Shown here in pieces: positions 51,230-61,700 of a DNA stretch of 64,000 nt (position 1 is the first letter of the stretch; each line of letters starts with the position of its first letter). This stretch comes from Chlorobaculum tepidum TLS. Its GTDB lineage: Bacteria; Bacteroidota; Chlorobiia; Chlorobiales; Chlorobiaceae. The stretch lies in contig NC_002932.3 of assembly GCF_000006985.1 (NCBI RefSeq), forward strand, positions 395,501 to 459,500, written 5' to 3'. A program made the translations under genes and the position numbers. The notes under the pieces were generated by a model. It saw only the letters and a list, made by a program, of their open reading frames with translations, ran no database searches and was not told the origin of the DNA.

Positions 51230-51356
51230 TTTTAATTTTTTTGACGATCGGTCACATGAAGTGCTCTTAAATTGCTTATTGCTTGTTTTGGTGTGTTTAA
51301 TTTGGTTACTTAATATGTGAGTGTGTATCTTATATATGAAGGAAATGCCTTGGGTA

Positions 51357-52238
51357 TTAAAGCTTGACGTTTAAAGGTTACGCTGTCATTTTTTAACTTT
51401 TTGTTATGAGTGCCCAGGAATTGTCTCGAGGCTTCGCCTGTAAGACCGGTTCATGCTGGCCAGCCAAGAGGCGCGTGTAATCTTTTTTTGTGTTGCGCTG
51501 ACCGCGATGAGGTTTGCGGGAAAAAACTGACAATTTCGATTAACTGGTTGACTAAACTTTTTAACAAAACAGACGGAGGAAACAAACATGCTGAAAATGT
51601 ATGTGGATTACTATGTTGCTGTATTAAGTGGATTTTTACAGCAGTATTTTGGCGTGAAATCGCAAAAAGGTGTAACCATGATTGAGTACGCCTTGATTGC
51701 TTCCTTGATTGCTGTGGCGGTCATTGCGGTTCTTTTGACTGTTGGATCGAACCTGCAGACCGTCTTCAGCTATGTCGGTAGCAATCTCACGACGTAATTA
51801 AAGCTTGACGTTTAAAGGTTACGCTGTCATTTTTTAACTTTTTGTTATGAGTGCTCAGGAATTGTCTCGAGGCTTCGCCTGTAAGACCGGTTTATGCTGG
51901 CTAGCCAAGAGGCGCGTGTAATCTTTTTTTGTGTTGCGCTGACCGCGATGAGGTTTGCGGGAAAAAGGCTGACAATTTCGATTAACTGGTTGACTAAACT
52001 TTTTAACAAAACAAACGGAGGAAACAAACATGCTGAAAATGTATGTGGATTACTGGGTTGCTGTATTAAGTGGATTTTTACAGCAGTATTTTGGCGTGAA
52101 ATCGCAAAAAGGTGTAACCATGATTGAGTACGCCTTGATTGCTTCCTTGATTGCTGTGGCGGTCATTGCGGTTCTTTTGACTGTTGGATCGAACCTGAAG
52201 ACCGTCTTCAGCTATGTCGGTAGCAATCTCACGACGTA
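51357..52238 (+). repeat. tandem duplication of leader plus flp gene (441-442-base period)
   Basis: The block beginning TTAAAGCTTGACGTTTAAAGG at 51357 is repeated head to tail from 51798 and carries flp1 and flp2. Differences are few: Tyr9/Trp9 codons, Gln/Lys in the C-terminal region, and a one-base length change in the leader (gggaaaaaac versus gggaaaaaggc). The second copy lacks the promoter-proximal sequence 51261-51356. Confidence 0.92.
51588..51797 (+). CDS. flp: Flp-type pilin 1
   Basis: A 69-residue prepilin of the Tad pilus. Cleavage after Gly28 in SQKG-VTMIEYALIA matches the Flp motif, with Glu-Tyr at mature positions 5-6, followed by one hydrophobic helix (IASLIAVAVIAVLLTVGSNL). 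The unusually long leader peptide has its own hydrophobic, Tyr-rich stretch (MYVDYYVAVLSGFLQQYF). A strong GGAGGAAAC Shine-Dalgarno precedes the ATG. It differs from copies 2 and 3 by Tyr for Trp at residue 9 and Gln for Lys in GSNLQTV. Confidence 0.92.
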   Translation: MLKMYVDYYVAVLSGFLQQYFGVKSQKGVTMIEYALIASLIAVAVIAVLLTVGSNLQTVFSYVGSNLTT

Positions 52239-52239
52239 A
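52030..52239 (+). CDS. flp: Flp-type pilin 2
   Basis: A 69-residue prepilin nearly identical to copies 1 and 3, with the same GGAGGAAAC ribosome-binding site, the same long leader and the same SQKG-VTMIEY cleavage site. The mature part is identical to copy 3 except for Ser/Ala in IASLIAV versus IAALIAV. It is the second member of the 441-base tandem repeat and lacks a private copy of the full promoter region, so it is probably read from the flp1 transcript. Confidence 0.9.
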   Translation: MLKMYVDYWVAVLSGFLQQYFGVKSQKGVTMIEYALIASLIAVAVIAVLLTVGSNLKTVFSYVGSNLTT

Positions 52240-52392
52240 TTGGTTGCCCGGCCAGGCATAGGCGCGTTTACTACGGCGGTCATTGCGGTTCTTTTGACTG
52301 TTGGATCGAACCTGAAGACCGTCTTCAGCTATGTCGGTAGCAATCTCACGACGTAATTGGTTGCCCGGCCAGGCATAGGCGCGTTTACTACG
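52159..52392 (+). repeat. 117-base tandem repeat creating an flp 3' fragment
   Basis: 52159-52275 and 52276-52392 are head-to-tail copies of the last ~27 codons of flp plus the downstream TTGGTTGCCCGGCCAGGCA stretch. The second copy is a start-less 3' fragment of flp ending in TAA at 52354-52356. Confidence 0.9.
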
Positions 52393-52416
52393 TAAAAACT
52401 CTTTTACAGATTAACA

Positions 52417-52572
52417 GTGAAACGACCAATCTTTGTTGTCATCGCACTCACCTTGGGTGCGATGACGGCTTTCATCGCGGCCCGCTGGATGAGCGGCCCC
52501 AAGGCTTCAGGGCCCAGTGTAGTCATTGTGGAACAGCCCATCGCCGCCGGCCGGCCTATTTCGTGCTCTTAA
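52417..52572 (+). pseudogene. truncated cpaB copy
   Basis: GTG 52417 begins 48 codons that match the start of the intact cpaB at 53162 (KRPIFVVIALTLGAMTAF). The frame then runs into the duplicated promoter sequence and stops at TAA 52570-52572. It would encode a 51-residue peptide with only the membrane anchor. It is a by-product of the 1302-base duplication and not a functional assembly protein. Confidence 0.9.
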
Positions 52573-52891
52573 ATTGCTTATTGCTTGTTTTGGTGTGTTT
52601 AATTTGGTTACTTAATATGTGAGTGTGTATCTTATATATGAAGGAAATGCCTTGGGTATTAAAGCTTGACGTTTAAAGGTTACGCTGTCATTTTTTAACT
52701 TTTTGTTATGAGTGTCCAGGAATTGTCTCGAGGCTTCGCCTGTAAGACCGGTTCATGCTGGCCAGCCAAGAGGCGCGTGTAATCTTTTTTTTGTGTTGCG
52801 CTGACCGCGATGAGGTTTGCGGGAAAAAGGCTGACAATTTCGATTAACTGGTTGACTAAACTTTTTAACAAAACAAACGGAGGAAACAAAC

Positions 52892-53101
52892 ATGCTGAAA
52901 ATGTATGTGGATTACTGGGTTGCTGTATTAAGTGGATTTTTACAGCAGTATTTTGGCGTGAAATCGCAAAAAGGTGTAACCATGATTGAGTATGCCTTGA
53001 TTGCCGCCTTGATTGCTGTGGCGGTCATTGCGGTTCTTTTGACTGTTGGATCGAACCTGAAGACCGTCTTCAGCTATGTCGGTAGCAATCTCACGACGTA
53101 A
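52892..53101 (+). CDS. flp: Flp-type pilin 3
   Basis: A 69-residue prepilin, the copy directly upstream of intact cpaB. It has the same leader, cleavage motif SQKG-VTMIEY and Shine-Dalgarno as the other copies, with Ala instead of Ser in IAALIAV. It carries its own copy of the upstream promoter region (from 52563). Gap to cpaB is 60 bases. It is the pilin most likely to represent the ancestral operon layout flp-cpaB-cpaC. Confidence 0.92.
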   Translation: MLKMYVDYWVAVLSGFLQQYFGVKSQKGVTMIEYALIAALIAVAVIAVLLTVGSNLKTVFSYVGSNLTT

Positions 53102-53161
53102 TTGGTTGCCCGGCCAGGCACAGACGCGTTTACTACGTAAAAACTCTTTTACAGATTAACA

Positions 53162-53998
53162 GTGAAACGACCAATCTTTGTTGTCATCGCACTCACCTTG
53201 GGTGCGATGACGGCTTTCATCGCGGCCCGCTGGATGAGCGGCCCCAAGGCTTCAGGGCCCAGTGTAGTCATTGTGGAACAGCCCATCGCCGCCGGCAGGC
53301 CTATTTTGGCAGGACAAATCAAAGCGATCAGTTGGTCGGGTTCAGTTGTGCCGCAAGAGGCCTTCAGCCGTACTGCGGACGTGGTTGGTCGAATTGCCTT
53401 GGTTCCCATGATCCCCGGTGAGCCTGTTCTTCCTGGTAAGCTGGCTCCAATCGGCGCGACCGGCGGATTGTCTTCGATAATCCCGGCAGGCAAGCGCGCC
53501 ATTAGTGTTCGTGTGAATGACGTCGTCGGGGTTGCCGGATTTGCCCTTCCGGGCAGTTATGTGGATATTCTGGTCAGCGGCAGAGATGTCAGCGGCCAGC
53601 CTTTTTCCCGAATAGTGCTGTCGAAAGTCAAGGTATTGGCTGTGGAGCAGGATACCGTTGCGGAAAAAGACAAACCGAAAGTTGTGAACGCGGTGACCCT
53701 CGAGCTTTCACCGCAAGAATCAGAAAAACTGGATCTGGCCCGGAACATCGGCGCGCTTTCCCTGGTTCTGCGCAACGAACTTGACACCACCGTAGTAAAC
53801 TCTGTAGGCGTCCGTCTGTCTGATGTTGTCTACCCGCAGCGTGGTGTTCCAAATACATCTTCTCAGTTTAAACAAGCTGCACCTGTGCAGGCTTCACAAG
53901 CTGCACCGGCGCAGGTTTCACAAGCTGTACCGGCGCGTCAATACCGTGGAGTCGAAGAAATTCGCGGCATCAGCCGCCAACAAGCTACCACACCATAA
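53162..53998 (+). CDS. cpaB: Tad pilus assembly protein CpaB/RcpC
   Basis: A 278-residue inner-membrane-anchored periplasmic protein of the Tad secretion system. The N-terminal helix (FVVIALTLGAMTAFIAA) is followed by a SAF domain region (EQPIAAGRPILAGQI) and the RcpC/CpaB domain with GKRAISVRVNDVVGVAGFALPGSYVDIL. The C-terminus is a Gln/Ala/Pro-rich tail with repeated QAAPAQ units. The start is GTG 53162, confirmed by the parallel truncated copy that shares the same GTG. CpaB is thought to link the secretin with the inner-membrane complex. Confidence 0.93.
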   Translation: MKRPIFVVIALTLGAMTAFIAARWMSGPKASGPSVVIVEQPIAAGRPILAGQIKAISWSGSVVPQEAFSRTADVVGRIALVPMIPGEPVLPGKLAPIGATGGLSSIIPAGKRAISVRVNDVVGVAGFALPGSYVDILVSGRDVSGQPFSRIVLSKVKVLAVEQDTVAEKDKPKVVNAVTLELSPQESEKLDLARNIGALSLVLRNELDTTVVNSVGVRLSDVVYPQRGVPNTSSQFKQAAPVQASQAAPAQVSQAVPARQYRGVEEIRGISRQQATTP

Positions 53999-54004
53999 GC
54001 CAAC

Positions 54005-55642
54005 ATGGACATGAATTTGACATGCGTAAAGCGTCTGGCCTGCGGAATGAGTGCTCTTGTGGCACTTGCTGGCGCAGTTCCCGTGGTTGTACTGGCCTCT
54101 CCAGCCTCTGTGCTTGCAGTGGTCGCATCGGAACCCGTAGCTAAAAAGGCTACTCCTGCACCCGCAAAACAGGTCGCACCGGCAACCGTAGCCAAAACAG
54201 CCGCCCCTGCATTTGTAACTCCAAAAACCACTCCTGCGCCTGCGGCTAAAAAGGCTGCTCCTGCGTACGTGGCAAAAAAGTACTCACGCGTACGCGCTAG
54301 TGCGATGGATTTTTCTGCATACGCACCTTCGAGCTATTCTGTTCCTGAAGGTGAATCCAGGGTCTACCGGCTTGCCGTGCCAGCCAAGCGTGTTGCTGTG
54401 GGGGACCCTGCCATTGCAGATTTTATTATGATCAGCCCCTCAGAACTCTATCTGTCGGGCAAAAAAACAGGCGCTACCAATCTTATTGTCTGGGGCAAAA
54501 ACGGCAACTTCACCACTGCTCCGCTGGTTGTCAGCCGGAATGTCAAACCCATACAGGACCTGTTGAGAGCTGTTTTGCCGAAAGAGCACGATATTCAGCT
54601 ATACTCCTCAGGGGATGCCTTGGTATTGGCTGGTTCCGTGTCCAACGCTTTGGCTGCTGAAACCGCTATCCGCCTGGTAAAAACCTTTTTGGGGGGCACA
54701 GTTCCGGATGTTACCCCAGAAGCCACCCTGACCAAGAAAAGCGAGGCAGCGACGGGCACATCGGGGGGAACCAGTATATCAGGCATGACTGGAGTCGCCA
54801 GCGCCGCAGGTATGTCTGGTGCTGCGACAGTGGCATCTTCCGGCATTCATGGTTTTATCAACCTTCTCAAAATACGCGATCCGCAGCAGGTCCGCCTCGA
54901 AGTGCGCATTGCTGAAGTTTCGAAGTCCTACATGGAAGCTCTGGGCTTCAGCTGGACGCAAGGCGTGGGCAGCACCGCAGGCAGCAGCCTTATGACAGGG
55001 TTTGTCAGCAACGCAACGCTCAACCTCCTCCTGAAGAATAGCGGAAATCTTAAGGTTGAAGCAGATAGTCAAAAAAACTGGATTAAAATGCTGGCTGAAC
55101 CCACCATTGTCGCCATGAGTGGTCAGGAAGGGTATTTTCTGGTTGGAGGCAAAATTTATACACCTACCCCAACAGGAAACGGAGCAGTCGACTATCAGGA
55201 ACGCACCTATGGTGTAGGGTTGCGATTTACTCCTACCGTGCTGGATGCAGGCCGTATTTCGCTCAAGGTTGCTCCCGAGGTCTCTGAGCCCGACTCGCAA
55301 TTCCAATCTGCAGGAAGCCTGTATAATTTGCCTGCCTTTAAAGTCAGTGCGGCTTCCACCACCGTTGAAATGAACGAGGGACAGAACCTTGTTATCGGCG
55401 GCCTTCTGAAAGACAAACTTACCGAAACAATCGAGGCCGTGCCTTTGCTGGGTCAACTTCCCCTGCTCGGCGCATTGTTCCGTCACACTTCGATGGATTC
55501 TGAAAAGGTCGAGGTCATCGTCATTGTTCGCCCGACACTGGTCAAAGCAAGCGATACCGTGCCGGAGCTTCCGACAGACAGGTTTGTTCCGCCTGGTCCA
55601 AATAGGCTTTTTCTCGAAGGAAAACTTCAAGGCTCGAAATAA
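54005..55642 (+). CDS. cpaC: Tad secretin CpaC/RcpA
   Basis: The 545-residue outer-membrane channel for the Flp pilus. The signal-like N-terminus is followed by a low-complexity Ala/Pro/Lys region (about 45-95) with APAKK-type repeats. A pilus secretin N-domain follows (RLAVPAKRVAVGDPAIADF, LSGKKTGATNLIVWGK), then a BON-like segment (LYSSGDALVLAGSVSN). The secretin core contains VRLEVRIAEVSK, LNLLLKNSGNLKV, the VPLLGQLPLLGALFR motif and a C-terminal VEVIVIVRPTLV strand. The Ala/Pro/Lys stretch may bind peptidoglycan or span the periplasm. ATG 54005 or 54011. Confidence 0.93.
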   Translation: MDMNLTCVKRLACGMSALVALAGAVPVVVLASPASVLAVVASEPVAKKATPAPAKQVAPATVAKTAAPAFVTPKTTPAPAAKKAAPAYVAKKYSRVRASAMDFSAYAPSSYSVPEGESRVYRLAVPAKRVAVGDPAIADFIMISPSELYLSGKKTGATNLIVWGKNGNFTTAPLVVSRNVKPIQDLLRAVLPKEHDIQLYSSGDALVLAGSVSNALAAETAIRLVKTFLGGTVPDVTPEATLTKKSEAATGTSGGTSISGMTGVASAAGMSGAATVASSGIHGFINLLKIRDPQQVRLEVRIAEVSKSYMEALGFSWTQGVGSTAGSSLMTGFVSNATLNLLLKNSGNLKVEADSQKNWIKMLAEPTIVAMSGQEGYFLVGGKIYTPTPTGNGAVDYQERTYGVGLRFTPTVLDAGRISLKVAPEVSEPDSQFQSAGSLYNLPAFKVSAASTTVEMNEGQNLVIGGLLKDKLTETIEAVPLLGQLPLLGALFRHTSMDSEKVEVIVIVRPTLVKASDTVPELPTDRFVPPGPNRLFLEGKLQGSK

Positions 55643-55643
55643 C

Positions 55644-56129
55644 ATGAACAGGATGCACGCAAATACCGCCGCCATGCGTCACGCGCAGGCGCCGAAGCAT
55701 GCTCAATTTCAGAAGGGTGCGGTGATGGTAGAATTTGCGTTTATCCTTCCCATTTTTCTGCTTCTCCTTTTCGGGATGGTTACTTTTTCGATAGCCCTTT
55801 ACGATAAAACCGTGCTTTGCATTGCAAGCCGTCAGGGAGCGCGTACCGGAGCCTTGTATTATGCAAGCAACTACGACAGCAATGGAAATTTAATCAATGC
55901 AAATGTTCAGCAGAGAGCCTGTGATGCTGCCAACGCTGTCTGCCAGCAAGACCTGATCAATTTTGGGCCTAACATGAACCTTCAGATACAATGTCAGGTT
56001 TTGGGTGGTACCGTTCATGGCCAGAGGTCTGTTTCCGTCACAACCGGCATTGATTATACGGGGATTTACATTTTATCGGATGTGTTGCACTTATCGTCCA
56101 CAACCATAATGAGGCTTGAGGAGGATTAA
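55644..56129 (+). CDS. tadE: TadE-like minor pseudopilin
   Basis: A 161-residue protein with the TadE N-terminal pattern: a basic leader, QKGAVMVEFAFILPIFLLLLFGM (prepilin-like site after Gly, with Glu at mature position 5), and a C-terminal domain with paired cysteines. ATG 55644 directly follows the secretin stop (55642); the longer frame above is a shadow. TadE/F pseudopilins support Flp pilus assembly. The hydrophobic leader suggests processing by the prepilin peptidase encoded at 61697. Confidence 0.88.
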   Translation: MNRMHANTAAMRHAQAPKHAQFQKGAVMVEFAFILPIFLLLLFGMVTFSIALYDKTVLCIASRQGARTGALYYASNYDSNGNLINANVQQRACDAANAVCQQDLINFGPNMNLQIQCQVLGGTVHGQRSVSVTTGIDYTGIYILSDVLHLSSTTIMRLEED

Positions 56130-56135
56130 GTAATC

Positions 56136-57188
56136 ATGGCACGTTTACGCTCCATCAAACGCCTTCATAGCCAGCGTGGTGTAGTAACCATTTTGTTCGC
56201 ATTGGTATTGATGGTATTGGTTGGTCTTATTGCGCTGGCGGTTGACCTGACTCGTCTCCATCTGGTTAAGGCCGAACTTCAGAACGCGGCCGACGCCGCT
56301 GCGCTGGCTGGCGCCGGTTCACTCATCGACACATCATTGCAGACGTTCAATTGGTCAGCGGCTACGGCCAAAGCGCAGGAATTTGCAGACGTCAACTCCG
56401 CAGATGGCAAGACGATTGGGCAACATCGGCAAGAGCAGGATGTGAATGTGGCCATTCAGCCGGGCTACTGGAACCTCATAACGCCGTCATTTACTTCCAA
56501 TACCGGTTTGGTAACTCATACAGGGGATGGAAATATCCCCGCTGTGCAGGTTACAATTACCCTTTCTCACCTGAAATTTTTTTTCGCTCCGATTCTGGGT
56601 ATTCCTGAAGGTACAGTTCAGGCTACTGCTATTGCTGCGGTATCGCCACCAACAGGCGGTACGGGCTTGTTTCCCATGGCTATTGGCGGATGTCTGTTCA
56701 ATCTTTTTTGGGATTCAGTGCATAACACTCCAAAGCTGGATCCGGCAACAGGGCAGCCCTATGAAATTCAGGTCTATAGCGTTTACTCTGGTGGAGCTGG
56801 CGCTTCATGCGACTCGGGCCAATGGACCAGTTTTCAGACAGATGCTAACAACGTTCCATTTATAAGAGATCTGATTAAAAATGGAAATAGTATTCCATTA
56901 TCCATTGGTGATTCCATCTGGATTCAACCGGGTACCGAGGCGACTGTATACGACAGTGTTCCCACCAACGTTGATGTTGCTGTGCCGGTTGTTGACAATG
57001 TTGCTACGCACTCTTCTCAGACTGTTATTGCGATTGCCGGTTTTCATATTACGGGTGTGGTTAAACATGGCAACAAGAGTGTTGTTACAGGTCATCTCAT
57101 CCCTCAGTCTATGGTTCCCAGTCTCCATCCCGGTAACGGCACTGGCATCCCTTACGGCGCTTACACTCCTCCCTTTTTGGTCAAATAA
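56136..57188 (+). CDS. tadG: TadG-like pilus assembly protein
   Basis: A 350-residue membrane-anchored protein starting SQRGVVTILFALVLMVLVGL, followed by AVDLTRLHLVKAELQNAADAAALAGAGSL, the Tad-like putative Flp/TadG N-terminal signature. The rest is a periplasmic or surface domain without a visible von Willebrand MIDAS motif, and shorter than many TadG proteins that have one. It is 6 bases after tadE and 6 before tadZ, so it belongs to one transcript. Confidence 0.85.
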   Translation: MARLRSIKRLHSQRGVVTILFALVLMVLVGLIALAVDLTRLHLVKAELQNAADAAALAGAGSLIDTSLQTFNWSAATAKAQEFADVNSADGKTIGQHRQEQDVNVAIQPGYWNLITPSFTSNTGLVTHTGDGNIPAVQVTITLSHLKFFFAPILGIPEGTVQATAIAAVSPPTGGTGLFPMAIGGCLFNLFWDSVHNTPKLDPATGQPYEIQVYSVYSGGAGASCDSGQWTSFQTDANNVPFIRDLIKNGNSIPLSIGDSIWIQPGTEATVYDSVPTNVDVAVPVVDNVATHSSQTVIAIAGFHITGVVKHGNKSVVTGHLIPQSMVPSLHPGNGTGIPYGAYTPPFLVK

Positions 57189-57194
57189 AAGTAT

Positions 57195-58318
57195 ATGAAC
57201 ATAGTTACATATTCTCCACAGCCATGGGATGTTTCCGATTCGCAGCTTGAACTGGGTCAACACCACCTGACTCGACTTCTGGGCGAGTCAGGGGAGATGG
57301 TTCGCCAGATCAAGGCAAAAGACCCTGACGTTGTATTCATAGTTGGCTTTAAATCCACCGATCCCGGCTTCATTTGGGAGCTGGAAAAGCTCTGTCTTGC
57401 GCTGCCTCATGCTACTATTGTGGTACTGGACCCGCAGGCAGGGCCTGAACAGTTGTTGACGCTTATGCGCGCCGGTGTGCGTGAAGTCATCGACGATAGC
57501 TCCGAAAGAACCCTGCAACAGGTTATCGAGAGGGCTTTTCTTCGTACCAAAGGTGCGATCATCAGGCAGAAGAGGGTTTTTGGATTTGTCTCTGCCAAAG
57601 GGGGGGATGGCGGCTCCTGCATAGCGGCCAACTTTGCATTTGCGCTTTCTCAGGAGCCTGACATTCATGTGCTGGCGGTAGACATTTCTTTGCCCTTTGG
57701 TGACCTTGACATGTATCTTAGCGGAAACACCCACAGTCAGGATCTTGCTGACATTTCCAATGCAAGCGACCGGCTCGACAAGTCGCTGCTCGACACCATG
57801 GTGCAGCATATCAGTCCCTCGCTCGACCTCATTCCCTCGCCTGCAACGTTCGAAAAAATCGTGAATATCGAACCTGAGCGAGTGAGCGATCTCATTCACA
57901 TTGCGGCAAGCTTTTACGACTACATTATTGTTGATTTTGGAGCATCTATAGACCATGTTGGTGTTTGGGTTCTCGAACACCTTGATGAACTCTGCATCGT
58001 AACCACCCCGTCACTCCAATCGCTGCGCCGGGCGGGTCAACTGCTCAAACTCTGTAAAGAATTTGAAAAACCAATTTCTCGCATCGAAATCATCCTTAAC
58101 CGAGCTGACACAAATTCTCGCATTACCAGTGATGAAATAGAAAAAGTTATTGGCAGACCAATCAGCAAGCGCATTCCTCAGGATGAGGATGCCATGCAGG
58201 AATCACTCTTGTCTGGTCAGTCAGTGCTGAAAGTTGCGCCCAAATCCCAGCTTTCCAAAACCATCGTTGACTGGGCCTTGCACCTCAACGGCGTCAGTCG
58301 GCCTAATAAACGCTCGAT

Positions 58319-58343
<25 letters not shown>
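57195..58343 (+). CDS. cpaE: TadZ/CpaE-type localisation ATPase-like protein
   Basis: A 382-residue MinD/ParA-like protein that places the Tad machine in the cell. Residues 1 to about 120 form an atypical receiver-like domain (DVVFIVGFKS, LMRAGVREVIDD). The MinD-like domain starts VFGFVSAKGGDGGSCIA near 130. The deviant Walker A keeps the first Lys of KGG, but the P-loop Lys of the usual GK(T/S) is Gly, so hydrolysis may be weak or absent, as in many TadZ proteins. It overlaps cpaF by 25 bases. Confidence 0.9.
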
Positions 58344-59761
<1,418 letters not shown>

Positions 59762-59766
59762 ACTTT

Positions 59767-60744
59767 GTGCACATCATGACCACGTTTTTGTTATCATTAT
59801 CTGTTTTTTTTGCGGTTCTGCTGATCATGTGGTTGGTGTATTTGGTTTGGTCCCGGTTTTTCGATCCCAACAACAAATCCAAAAATCAGAGGCTGAAGAA
59901 TATCCAGACCACTATTCAATGGGGTGGGCAAGCTCCGAGCAGCTTGCTAACGAACCTTGAGGAGCATGAACTTGAAACGTGGTTACGTTCACGATCCAGA
60001 GCATTTGAGAAACTTGTTAACCTCGTTCAGCAATCTCGCAGCTCTTTCAGTGCAGGGAGCGTCCTTGGTCTTATGCTTGCCTTGTTTGCGGTAGTGCTGC
60101 TGGCTGGTCTTCTGACCAAAACCAACATTCTGTTCCTGCTTGTGCTGGCTGTCGCTATTGCCAGCATGCCTGTTATGTGGTTATCCCGAAAGGCCAAGAA
60201 GCGGCGCATGGCTTTCGAGGCAAAACTCCCCGAAGCGCTCGACTACATCTCTCGCTCACTGCGTGCCGGCCACAGTCTTTCCTCTGCCATTGGTATGATT
60301 GGCAAGGAGTTCCCCGATCCCTTGGGTGGTGAATTCAAAACCGTCTTCGATGAAATGAACTTCGGTATCCCATTCAAAGAAGCCTTCGCCCACCTCTCTA
60401 ATCGTATTCGTAGCAACGATATCAGTTTCTTTGTTATCGCTCTCATGATACAGCATGAAACTGGCGGCAACCTCGCCGAACTGCTCGGTGGGTTGGCCAC
60501 AACCATACGCGAACGCTTCAAGTTGCGTGGCAAGGTTCGCACGCTTTCGTCTGAAGGGCGCATATCAGCCCTGGTGCTGGGCAGTATGCCATTTGTATTC
60601 GCAACTATTATCTCTCTCATAAACCCCCGGTACATCCTGCCGCTCTTTAACACTCCCCAAGGTCACACCCTTCTTTACATCGCTGGGGGGCTCATGCTTG
60701 TTGGCATGTATGTGCTTAACAACATGGTTAAGATCAAGGTTTAA
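59767..60744 (+). CDS. tadB: Tad inner-membrane platform protein TadB
   Basis: A 325-residue GspF-family protein. It has an N-terminal helix (LLSLSVFFAVLLIMWLVYLVW), a central pair of helices around 95-140, the cytoplasmic GspF domain (LPEALDYISRSLRAGHSLSSAI; ELAHxxNLAELLGGLATTIRER-type segment at HETGGNLAELLGG) and C-terminal helices. GTG 59767 and ATG 59776 are both possible starts. With TadC it forms the membrane platform acted on by CpaF. Confidence 0.93.
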   Translation: MHIMTTFLLSLSVFFAVLLIMWLVYLVWSRFFDPNNKSKNQRLKNIQTTIQWGGQAPSSLLTNLEEHELETWLRSRSRAFEKLVNLVQQSRSSFSAGSVLGLMLALFAVVLLAGLLTKTNILFLLVLAVAIASMPVMWLSRKAKKRRMAFEAKLPEALDYISRSLRAGHSLSSAIGMIGKEFPDPLGGEFKTVFDEMNFGIPFKEAFAHLSNRIRSNDISFFVIALMIQHETGGNLAELLGGLATTIRERFKLRGKVRTLSSEGRISALVLGSMPFVFATIISLINPRYILPLFNTPQGHTLLYIAGGLMLVGMYVLNNMVKIKV

Positions 60745-60761
60745 CCCAAGCAACGTCCACA

Positions 60762-61700
60762 ATGTTAGACGCCCTGCAATTTTTGACCATAGTGCTCTCG
60801 GGTGCTGCTGTAGCTTCGGTTGTGTTTGCGTTGTACAATTGGTGGCTCAGTAACACCGTCAAAAAAAGACTGAGTCAAATCGTTCGCCAGCGCTGGGCCC
60901 CAGCCGACGTTGCTTCACCCAGGAAGCCAACACCGCAAAAAATAGACACAGTCATCAATATTCTCTCAAAACTCTCGCTTCCGGAAGAGGGGTGGCAAAG
61001 CTCCACCGTTCGGACGAGGTTTTTGCAGGCAGGCATTCGCAACAAAAATGCACCTCAATACTACTATGCCGTTAAAACCCTGCTCGTATTTGGGTTGCCG
61101 GTGATGCTGTTTTTGTTTCTGCGTTTCGCTCAGCCCAAGCTCCCCGTCATTCTTTTCTTGATTTTTATGCTGCTCTCGGCAGCAGCAGGTTATTACCTGC
61201 CTGAAATAGTGATGGACTTCATCACCAAAAAACGTGTCGAACGCATGCGTAACAGCCTGCCCGATATGATAGAGCTTATGGTCGTCTGTACTGAGTCGGG
61301 TATGAGCATCGACGCTGCCATAGCCCGTATATCGCAGGAAATGGCCCGCACCCACCCCGACCTCGCTCAGGAGTTTTATCTTGCCGGTCTTGAAATGCGA
61401 GCCGGCGCTACCCGCATTGACTCATTGCGCAACATGGCACTGCGAACATCTCTTGATGAGTTGCATGACCTTGTTTCCATGCTCATACAGGCTGAAAAAT
61501 TTGGTACCAGCATGGCAGAATCGTTACGTGTGCAGTCAGAAGTGATGCGCACAAAACGTACTCAGCGTGCCGAGGAGCTTGCCGCCAAAATCCCCGTCAA
61601 ACTGGTACTGCCGCTCGGCCTGTTTATTTTTCCGACACTTTTGATCGTGATGCTGGGGCCGGCAATCCTTCAGTTGATTGATGTTTTAAAACATAAGTGA
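60762..61700 (+). CDS. tadC: Tad inner-membrane platform protein TadC
   Basis: A 312-residue GspF-family paralogue of TadB with the same helix arrangement. The cytoplasmic segment reads LPDMIELMVVCTESGMSIDAAIARISQE, and later MLIQAEKFGTSMAESLRVQ, both typical of TadC. The C-terminal helices include PVKLVLPLGLFIFPTLL. The stop overlaps the GTG start of the prepilin peptidase gene (GTGA). Confidence 0.93.
   Translation: MLDALQFLTIVLSGAAVASVVFALYNWWLSNTVKKRLSQIVRQRWAPADVASPRKPTPQKIDTVINILSKLSLPEEGWQSSTVRTRFLQAGIRNKNAPQYYYAVKTLLVFGLPVMLFLFLRFAQPKLPVILFLIFMLLSAAAGYYLPEIVMDFITKKRVERMRNSLPDMIELMVVCTESGMSIDAAIARISQEMARTHPDLAQEFYLAGLEMRAGATRIDSLRNMALRTSLDELHDLVSMLIQAEKFGTSMAESLRVQSEVMRTKRTQRAEELAAKIPVKLVLPLGLFIFPTLLIVMLGPAILQLIDVLKHK

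Larger units (their letters stand above)
51261..53304 (+). repeat. nested direct duplication of the flp-cpaB promoter region
   Basis: The sequence starting GTGCTCTTAAATTGCTTATT at 51261 recurs at 52563, offset 1302 bases. Unit 1 holds promoter region, flp1, flp2, an flp fragment and the first 144 bases of cpaB (to 52560). Unit 2 holds promoter region, flp3 and complete cpaB. The junction at 52560/52561 fuses truncated cpaB directly to the promoter copy. Copies are almost identical (for example a single C/A difference in the cpaB portion I compared), which indicates recent duplication. Confidence 0.92.

Noticed and set aside
51410-51685. 91-codon frame in the flp1 leader (and 77-codon copy at 51894)
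   Set aside because: They overlap flp out of frame. Conservation is due to the DNA duplication and not to protein coding.
51261-53304. Repeats read as a CRISPR array
   Set aside because: The units are hundreds of bases long, contain whole genes, and have no short regularly spaced repeats.
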